This document shows, in pieces, positions 1 to 4,812 of a DNA stretch of 9,971 nt (its first letter is position 1; every line of letters starts with the position of its first letter). The position numbers were made by a program, and so were the translations under genes. Origin of the DNA: an uncultured Tannerella sp. (GTDB taxonomy: Bacteria; Bacteroidota; Bacteroidia; Bacteroidales; Tannerellaceae); NCBI GenBank assembly GCA_938036405.1, contig CALHPT010000372.1, forward strand, positions 1-9,971, written 5' to 3'. The notes under the pieces are model-generated. The model saw only the letters and a list, made by a program, of their open reading frames with translations. It had not been told where the DNA came from and made no database searches.

Positions 1-355
1 CTCGAAGTCCTTATTGTCTCGATCAAGATTAACTCCTAAGCTTAGCGCTTAATAATGTCCGAGACAATATTAACTCCTAAAATATGCACTTATCGTTGTC
101 TGAGACAATAGTAAGTACCAAGCTTAGCGTTTAATATTGTCTCGATCGATATTAAGTCGGAAGATTTGTACTTATGATTGTCCGAGACGATATTAACTCG
201 TAAAATATGCACTTATCATTGTCTGAGACAATAATAACTCCAAAGCTTAGCTCTTATTATTGTCTGAGACAATAGCAAGTATGAAGCTTAGCATTTAATA
301 TCGATCGAGACAATCGTAACTCCGAAGCTTGGCAGTTATGATTGTCCGAGACATT
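1..355. repeat. A+T-rich tandem array, 41-bp period, 15-bp dyad core
   Basis: Nine dyad cores start at 13, 54, 95, 136, 177, 218, 259, 300 and 341, so all eight steps are exactly 41 bp. The best core, ATTGTCTGAGACAAT (218 and 259), has 7-bp arms around one base. Several other copies have CGA in place of TGA at the centre, leaving 6-bp arms. The 26-bp spacers are related but diverged. Most carry AAGCTTAGC; those after the copies at 54 and 177 carry AAATATGCAC instead. Positions 1-12 match the end of a unit poorly, so the left edge may be a damaged copy or the array may continue upstream. The stretch is visibly A+T-rich beside G+C-rich genes. A 41-bp period breaks any reading frame, so it is not coding. 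41 bp is close to four helical turns, which would put all dyads on about the same face of the DNA. Function is unknown; a protein-binding array is one inference. Confidence 0.93.
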
Positions 356-357
356 GG

Positions 358-590
358 CGCCTTCGGAGGCTCCGAACCGGCCATCGCTCCAGACAACGGC
401 AGGTAAACAGCCGACGGAGCGGCACGTGTCTATCGCGGCGCCGGATGGGGAGCACGCGGAGGGCAAACGGACGCGCCCGGCGGGAGGGTCGGCCGCTTCG
501 TTTTTCAGTTTGTCTTTGTCGATCCCACCCTACCGCAGTCCGTTTTTCATTTTTCGTTTCTCCATGTGAGCTTATCCCTTTCGGCTTCCC
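358..590. other. Non-coding stretch between array and purF-like gene
   Basis: Composition changes abruptly from the A+T-rich array to G+C-rich sequence (about 358-500), then to a T-rich leader (about 500-590) that runs into the promoter. Open frames here have no family resemblance. The forward one (342-569) starts inside the last repeat copy, is low-complexity, and ends before the promoter. Apart from a short palindrome at 362-376 I recognise nothing. Confidence 0.6.
362..376. repeat. Perfect 15-bp palindrome at array edge
   Basis: TTCGGAGGCTCCGAA has 7-bp arms around a single G, the same size and geometry as the best dyads of the adjacent array but with unrelated sequence. It begins 21 bp after the start of the last array dyad, half a period out of phase. 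No T-run follows on either strand, so it does not look like an intrinsic terminator. It could be an operator or chance. Confidence 0.5.
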
Positions 591-598
591 TACTTTTG
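565..598 (+). promoter_or_regulatory. Probable Bacteroidota promoter for the purF-like gene
   Basis: TACTTTTG at 591-598 matches the Bacteroidota -7 consensus TAnnTTTG exactly. The -33 element (consensus TTTG) is weak: TGTG at 565-568 lies 22 bp upstream, slightly longer than the usual spacing. Transcription would begin a few bases after 598, leaving a leader of roughly 25 nt before the ATG at 629. The box lies inside the coding sequence that an upstream ATG at 566 would imply, which argues for the start at 629. Confidence 0.5.
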
Positions 599-628
599 CC
601 GCCCGAAGATAAATTCACAACAAACGAA

Positions 629-2521
629 ATGGAGACTTTGAAGCACGAATGCGGCGTGGCAATGATCCGATTGCTCCAACCGCTCGAATATTACCACCGT
701 AAGTACGGCACATGGATGTATGCCCTCAACAAGCTCTACCTCCTGATGGAGAAACAGCACAACCGCGGGCAGGACGGCGCGGGCTTCGCCTGCGTAAAGC
801 TCAGCGCCACGCCCGGCGAGGAGTACATGTTTCGCGAGCGTGCCGCCGGCTCGGGCGCCATCACTGAGATCTTCGAGACGGTCTACAGCCGCTACCGCGA
901 CGTCGCCCCCGAGCACCTCTCAGATCCCGCCCACGCGGCCGCTTACCTCCCCTTCGCCGGCGAACTCTACATGGGCCATCTGCGTTACAGCACCACCGGC
1001 CGGTCAGGTCTCGACTACATCCACCCCTTCCTGCGCCGCAGCAACTGGCGCGCCTGCAACTTGGCCCTTTGCGGCAACTTCAACCTCACGAATACGGACG
1101 ACATCTTCGCCGAGATTCGCTCCTCGGGCCAACACCCCCGCAAGTATGCCGACACGTACTTCATCCTCGAGCAAATCGGCCATCTGCTCGACGTGGAGGC
1201 CGACCGCCTGCGCCGACAGTTTGAAGTCGACGCCGGGCGCACGGGCCAAGAGGTGACGCGCGAGGTGGAGCGACACCTCGACATCTCGCGCGTCGTGCAG
1301 CCCGCCGCCCGCACGTGGGACGGCGGATACGTCATCTGCGGATCGACCGGCAGCGGCGAATCTTTCACCATCCGCGACCCCTGGGGTATCCGCACCGCCT
1401 TCTATTACGCGGACAACGAGATCGTAGTCATCGCCTCCGAGCGGCCCGTCATTCAGACGGTGATGAATGTGCAAGCCAGCGACGTCCGCGAGCTGGGCCG
1501 GGGCGAGGCGCTCTTCATCCGCCGCGACGGCTCCTGGCGCACCGAGCAACTCCTCGAGCCACGCTCGCTCAGCGCCTGCTCCTTCGAGCGCATCTATTTC
1601 TCCCGCGGCAGCGACCGCGACATCTATCGCGAGCGGAAGCAGCTCGGCGAAAACCTCGTCGAGCCGATCCTCCGCAAGGTCGACGGCGACTTAGATCACA
1701 CCGTCTTCTCCTTCATCCCGAACACCGCCGAGATGGCCTATTTCGGTATGCTCGAAGGGCTACAGAAGCATCTCGACCGACAGATGGAGCAACAGCTCAC
1801 TGCCCCCGGTGTGCTTCAAGACGCAGCCACTGTCCGCCGCATCCTTTCTCAGCGCGTCCGCAGCGAGAAGATCGTTTTGAAGGACATCAAGCTCCGCACC
1901 TTCATCGCCGAGGGCAACACCCGCAACGACCTCGCCGCACACGTCTACGACATCACCTACGGCAGCATCGAGCCTTACAAGGATAACCTCGTCGTCATTG
2001 ACGACAGCATCGTGCGCGGCACCACCCTCCGCCGTAGCATCATCAGCATCCTCGACCGCCTCCACCCGCGCCGCATCATCGTCGTCTCCTCCTCGCCACA
2101 GATCCGCTACCCGGATTATTACGGCATCGACATGTCGAGCCTCGGCGAATTCATCGCCTTCCGCACGGCCATCGACCTGCTCAAGACCCGCAGCATGACG
2201 CATATCATCACCGATGCCTACGATCGTGCCCGCCGTCAGCAGGGGACGCCGGACGAGTTCCGGGTGAATTGCGTCAAGGCGATCTATGCCCCCTTTACCG
2301 ACGAGGAGATCTCGGACCACATGGCCCATATGCTCACCGGATCTGACATTCACGCCGAAATCGGCATCGTCTTCCAGTCCCTCGACGGCCTCCATGACGC
2401 CTGCCCCGACCATCCGGGAGACTGGTACTTCTCAGGTGACTATCCCACGCCCGGCGGCACACGCATGGTCAACCGAGCTTTCATTCAGTACATGGAGCAG
2501 ACTTACCGCCATCGCAGCTAA
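629..2521 (+). CDS. PurF-like amidophosphoribosyltransferase, long Bacteroidota form
   Basis: This 630-residue protein has the two-domain plan of glutamine PRPP amidotransferase, which makes 5-phosphoribosylamine from PRPP and glutamine in the first committed step of purine synthesis, in the cytoplasm. The N-terminal glutaminase domain has HECGVAM with the likely nucleophile Cys8, then HNRGQDGAGF and GHLRYSTTGRSG. The phosphoribosyltransferase domain has the PRPP loop VVIDDSIVRGTT (about 455-466). YFSRGSDRDIYRER near the middle resembles the PurF linker region. Canonical PurF is about 470-510 residues; this form is longer, including a C-terminal tail of more than 100 residues. The ATG at 629 places the nucleophile eight residues in, so a short propeptide must be removed. 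An in-frame ATG at 566 would add 21 low-complexity residues across the promoter and is less likely. The usual oxyanion HNGN is replaced by CGNFN. No other purine gene is adjacent. The family is secure; the exact role (main PurF or a paralogue) is not. Confidence 0.88.
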   Translation: METLKHECGVAMIRLLQPLEYYHRKYGTWMYALNKLYLLMEKQHNRGQDGAGFACVKLSATPGEEYMFRERAAGSGAITEIFETVYSRYRDVAPEHLSDPAHAAAYLPFAGELYMGHLRYSTTGRSGLDYIHPFLRRSNWRACNLALCGNFNLTNTDDIFAEIRSSGQHPRKYADTYFILEQIGHLLDVEADRLRRQFEVDAGRTGQEVTREVERHLDISRVVQPAARTWDGGYVICGSTGSGESFTIRDPWGIRTAFYYADNEIVVIASERPVIQTVMNVQASDVRELGRGEALFIRRDGSWRTEQLLEPRSLSACSFERIYFSRGSDRDIYRERKQLGENLVEPILRKVDGDLDHTVFSFIPNTAEMAYFGMLEGLQKHLDRQMEQQLTAPGVLQDAATVRRILSQRVRSEKIVLKDIKLRTFIAEGNTRNDLAAHVYDITYGSIEPYKDNLVVIDDSIVRGTTLRRSIISILDRLHPRRIIVVSSSPQIRYPDYYGIDMSSLGEFIAFRTAIDLLKTRSMTHIITDAYDRARRQQGTPDEFRVNCVKAIYAPFTDEEISDHMAHMLTGSDIHAEIGIVFQSLDGLHDACPDHPGDWYFSGDYPTPGGTRMVNRAFIQYMEQTYRHRS

Positions 2522-2563
2522 GCCCTCGCTCGTGCGATAAGCAGCTATCCCCCGTCCGAACCA

Positions 2564-3103
2564 ATGAGACGCATCCGACTGACCGACCCCGGCCACCCCG
2601 AGTTTACCCGTGCTTGGCGGCTCTACAAGGAGTCCTTCCCCGTAGACGAACGCCGTCGCCTCGGTTCGCAACGCCGCATCATGCAACGTTCCATGTACCA
2701 CTTCGATGTCATCATGGATCACCATTTTTTTATCGGCATCTTGCTCTGGTGGGATTTTGAGAGCGTCCGCTATGTCGAGCACCTCGCCGTCGTCCAGCAC
2801 CTGCGCGGCATGCAGCATGGCGAGCACATCCTCAAGCGTTTCCTCTCGGAGTCAGATCTGCCCGTCTGGCTCGAGGTGGAGCCGCCGGACAATGAGCTGC
2901 GGCACCGTCGGATCGGATTCTATCGCCGTGTCGGCTTCACCCTCAACGAGCACGCCTACACGCAGCCGCCCTACGAAAAGAATAGCCAGCCCGTGCCCCT
3001 GCTCGTCATGACTTACCCCGAGGCCATCACCGAGTCAGACATCCGTTTCTTCTGCCGCCAATACCATCCCATAATCACGGATTATAGCGGGGTGAGCCAG
3101 TGA
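2564..3103 (+). CDS. GNAT-family N-acetyltransferase
   Basis: This 179-residue soluble protein is probably an acetyl-CoA-dependent N-acetyltransferase of unknown substrate. The strand EHLAVV is followed by QHLRGMQHGEHIL, with R81-G82-M-Q-H-G86 matching the acetyl-CoA pyrophosphate loop (Q/R-x-x-G-x-G/A). Downstream, RRIGFYRRVGF (about 110-120) is the common GNAT helix and strand where a small residue and a tyrosine line the acceptor site. The acidic pair in LEVEPPDNE lies on the preceding strand. It begins 42 bp after the purF-like gene in the same direction with no visible terminator between, so the two may be cotranscribed. I see no clear Shine-Dalgarno, which is common in Bacteroidota. About 110 bp with a promoter-like box then separates it from the dcw cluster. 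The substrate cannot be inferred from context. Confidence 0.82.
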   Translation: MRRIRLTDPGHPEFTRAWRLYKESFPVDERRRLGSQRRIMQRSMYHFDVIMDHHFFIGILLWWDFESVRYVEHLAVVQHLRGMQHGEHILKRFLSESDLPVWLEVEPPDNELRHRRIGFYRRVGFTLNEHAYTQPPYEKNSQPVPLLVMTYPEAITESDIRFFCRQYHPIITDYSGVSQ

Positions 3104-3150
3104 GTAGTCATTTCTCTGAGCGGGAAATCGGAAACTCTTGTCTACGTGTG

Positions 3151-3158
3151 TAGTTTTG
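3151..3158 (+). promoter_or_regulatory. Candidate -7 box upstream of rsmH
   Basis: TAGTTTTG matches TAnnTTTG exactly and lies 56 bp before the rsmH ATG, in the longest gap between the acetyltransferase and the dcw genes. I find no convincing TTTG at the expected -33 distance; the nearest TTG, at 3138-3140, is too close. This is plausibly the promoter that starts dcw transcription here. Confidence 0.4.
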
Positions 3159-3184
3159 CGCCCGATTGAACACTTCGGACACTC

Positions 3185-3206
3185 CGCTGTGCTTCAAAGG
3201 ACAGCG
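3185..3206 (+). other. Leader hairpin before rsmH
   Basis: CGCTGT (3185-3190) and ACAGCG (3201-3206) are perfect 6-bp complements around a 10-nt loop. The loop and arm boundary contain the only purine-rich AAGGA, about 13 nt from the rsmH ATG. If transcription starts just after 3158, this hairpin lies in the 5' leader. It could affect translation; no regulator is implied and chance pairing is possible. Confidence 0.35.
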
Positions 3207-3214
3207 CAAAAACG

Positions 3215-4132
3215 ATGAATACAGAAAGAAGAGATTACCACGTCCCCGCCCTGCTTGAGGAATGTTTGGAGGCACTCCAGCTGTTGCCGGGCGGCGTCTA
3301 TGTCGACGTCACGTTAGGTGGCGGCGGCCATAGCCGGGCCATCCTCAGCCGACTGGGGGCTGGCGGCCGACTCTTCGCTTTCGATCAAGACGCCGACGCC
3401 GAGGCCAATGCCCCGATCGACGATCCGCGCTTCGTCTTTGTCCGCAGCAACTTCCGCTACCTCGCCTCCTTCCTGCGCTATCATGGCGTAGATCGCGTGG
3501 ACGGTGTGCTGGCCGATCTCGGCGTTTCGTCGCATCACTTCGACACGCCTCATCGCGGCTTCTCCTTCCGTTTCGACGGCGAAGTGGATATGCGGATGAA
3601 CAACCGCGCGGGCCGCACCGCGGCAGAGATCGTGAACACGTACGCCGAGGAAGAGTTGGCCCGCCTGCTCCATACGTACGGCGAGCTGGCAAATGCCCGG
3701 CGTGCTGCCGAGGCCATCGTCCGTGCGCGCAACGAACACCCCATCCGCACGACGGCCGAGCTGACCGCCATCCTGCAACCCATGGCCGGCCGACGAGATG
3801 CGACTGGCTACTATGCGCAGGTTTTTCAGGCGCTCAGGATCGAGGTCAATGACGAGATGGGAGCCCTCGACGACATGCTCCGCCAGACGCTCCACGTGAT
3901 CCGCCCCGGCGGACGGTTGGCCGTCATCACCTACCACTCGCTGGAGGATCGGCCCGTGAAGCGTTTCATGCGCACCGGTCGCATGGATGGACAGGGTGAG
4001 GAAGACGTTTTCGGGAATCGTCTTTCGCCTATCCGTCCCGTGGGCCGCAAGCCCATCATCCCGACGGCTGAAGAGGTGGGGCGCAATCCGCGCGTGCGCA
4101 GCGCCAAGTTGCGCGTGGGGGAAATCGTGTAG
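3215..4132 (+). CDS. rsmH: 16S rRNA (cytosine-1402-N4)-methyltransferase RsmH (MraW)
   Basis: This 305-residue SAM-dependent enzyme methylates N4 of C1402 in the 16S rRNA decoding region, and by convention sits at the head of the dcw cluster. The N-terminus has HVPALLEE. The SAM-binding loop is TLGGGGHS (33-40), followed by the acidic FAFDQD (D57). The catalytic-domain signature ADLGVSSHHFD starts at about residue 100 and continues through GFSFRFDGEVDMRMN. YHSLEDRPVK (240-249) is the second conserved block, and the C-terminus has the family's NPRVRSAKLRVGE. Length is normal and no part is missing. The FtsL-like gene follows after 52 bp, consistent with an operon. mraZ, which commonly precedes rsmH, is absent here; the upstream neighbour is an acetyltransferase. 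Confidence 0.97.
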   Translation: MNTERRDYHVPALLEECLEALQLLPGGVYVDVTLGGGGHSRAILSRLGAGGRLFAFDQDADAEANAPIDDPRFVFVRSNFRYLASFLRYHGVDRVDGVLADLGVSSHHFDTPHRGFSFRFDGEVDMRMNNRAGRTAAEIVNTYAEEELARLLHTYGELANARRAAEAIVRARNEHPIRTTAELTAILQPMAGRRDATGYYAQVFQALRIEVNDEMGALDDMLRQTLHVIRPGGRLAVITYHSLEDRPVKRFMRTGRMDGQGEEDVFGNRLSPIRPVGRKPIIPTAEEVGRNPRVRSAKLRVGEIV

Positions 4133-4144
4133 TGTAAGCGGAGC

Positions 4145-4175
4145 GAAGTAGTCAGAAGTCGTAAAGAAGTAGTCA
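4145..4175. repeat. Short triplicated motif between rsmH and ftsL
   Basis: GAAGTAGTCA occurs at 4145-4154 and 4166-4175, with a diverged third copy, GAAGTCGTAAA, exactly between them (4155-4165). The step is 10-11 bp, about one helical turn. It fills most of the 52-bp gap before the FtsL-like gene. It may be only a slippage product. Confidence 0.55.
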
Positions 4176-4184
4176 AAGAGAATC

Positions 4185-4529
4185 ATGACGGAAACGAATA
4201 CATCAAGCAAACCCAAACGGCAGCTCACACTGCTCTATATCCTGGGCGGAGGTGTGCTGAAGGAAGACTTTATCATCCGTCACACCCGCCTGATTGTGCT
4301 GGTGGTGGTGATGCTTTTCATCTTCATCAGCAACCGCTACACATGCCTACTTAAACTGCGCGAGATAGACCGTTTGCAGCGCGAGCTGAAAGACGTGAAG
4401 AATGAATCGCTGGCCGTGTCTGGACAGTTGACGGGTAGCAACCGCCTGTCGCAGATCGAGCTATTGGTGAAGGAGAAAGGGCTGGACATCGAGACGGCCC
4501 AGACGCCGCCTTACATCATTCATAAATGA
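4185..4529 (+). CDS. FtsL-like bitopic division protein
   Basis: This 114-residue protein has the layout of FtsL-type divisome subunits: a basic cytoplasmic N-terminus (about 1-35), one membrane helix (about 36-49, LIVLVVVMLFIFIS), then a periplasmic helix likely to form a coiled coil (about 55-85, LREIDRLQRELKDVKNES). A short tail contains SRLSQIE-type residues (NRLSQIELLVKEKGL). FtsL normally pairs with FtsB and FtsQ and helps activate the FtsW-FtsI septal synthase. Sequence conservation in FtsL is poor, so the call rests on size, topology and position between rsmH and ftsI, the standard FtsL slot. The gene is sometimes mislabelled as a methyltransferase because of its neighbour; nothing in it supports that. 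It is separated from ftsI by an unusual repeat array. Confidence 0.8.
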   Translation: MTETNTSSKPKRQLTLLYILGGGVLKEDFIIRHTRLIVLVVVMLFIFISNRYTCLLKLREIDRLQRELKDVKNESLAVSGQLTGSNRLSQIELLVKEKGLDIETAQTPPYIIHK

Positions 4530-4556
4530 TATGCCTGCGATGAGTCTTTCTTTTTT

Positions 4557-4786
4557 CCGGCAAGCGACTTGCCAGCGTCACTTTCGCTCCAGCGGCGCCG
4601 GCAAGCGACTTGCCAGCGTCACTTTCGTCCCAGCGGCGCCGGCAAGCGACTTGCCAGCGTCACTTTTGTCCCAGCGGCTCCGGCAAGCGACTTGCCAGCT
4701 CACTTTTGACCCAGCGGCGCGGCAAGTGACTTGCCGGGTCACTTTCGATCCAGCGGTGCGGCAAGCCGTTGGCCAGTCTTACTTTC
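4557..4786. repeat. G+C-rich tandem array, 41-bp period, inside the dcw cluster
   Basis: Dyad cores start at 4559, 4600, 4641, 4682, 4721 and 4760: three steps of exactly 41 bp, then two of 39. The first four are identical GGCAAGCGACTTGCC (6-bp arms around CGA). The fifth is GGCAAGTGACTTGCC, giving 7-bp arms, and the sixth is degenerate. The 26-bp spacers are nearly identical in the first copies (AGCGTCACTTTCG, then CCAGCGGCG) and decay toward the ftsI side. In the cotranscript each core could fold into a 6-bp stem with a triloop. A frame open from 4531 to 4806 runs through the array, but it lacks a ribosome site and changes frame relative to the repeat at every unit, so I do not call it a gene. 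Possible roles are an mRNA stability or decoupling element, a protein-binding array, or a neutral minisatellite. Confidence 0.93.
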
Positions 4787-4794
4787 TACTTTCT

Positions 4795-4800
4795 AAGGAG
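4795..4800 (+). promoter_or_regulatory. Shine-Dalgarno of ftsI
   Basis: AAGGAG lies 12 nt before the ATG at 4813. It is the clearest ribosome binding site in the window, where most starts have none, and it comes directly after the repeat array. This fits translation of ftsI being initiated independently rather than coupled to the FtsL-like gene 283 bp upstream. Confidence 0.65.
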
Positions 4801-4812
4801 CTGTAGATAGAT

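Noticed and set aside
1..355. CRISPR array
   Set aside because: The segments between the dyads are related to one another and the period is only 41 bp with a 15-bp core. CRISPR needs near-identical longer repeats with unique spacers, and no cas gene is present.
342..569. 75-residue open frame before the purF-like gene
   Set aside because: It begins inside the last array dyad, is low-complexity, has no ribosome site, and ends just before a promoter for the real gene.
566..628. Upstream ATG as the start of the purF-like gene
   Set aside because: The added 21 residues are low-complexity, lie across an exact TAnnTTTG promoter box, and would move the catalytic cysteine further from the N-terminus.
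3314..4228. 304-residue antisense open frame opposite rsmH
   Set aside because: It covers almost all of a well-conserved gene, has no recognisable domain, and has shadow-like composition.
4661..4708. Promoter-like CACTTTTG boxes in the second array (4661-4668 and 4701-4708)
   Set aside because: They match TAnnTTTG at all but the first defined base, but no -33 element lies at the right distance and sister units carry CACTTTCG, so this is probably chance within the repeat.
4531..4806. 91-residue open frame through the second array
   Set aside because: It starts one base after the ftsL stop with no ribosome site, and a 41-bp unit changes frame each copy, so the product has no consistent repeat or family resemblance. 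It stays open because the G+C-rich unit lacks stops.
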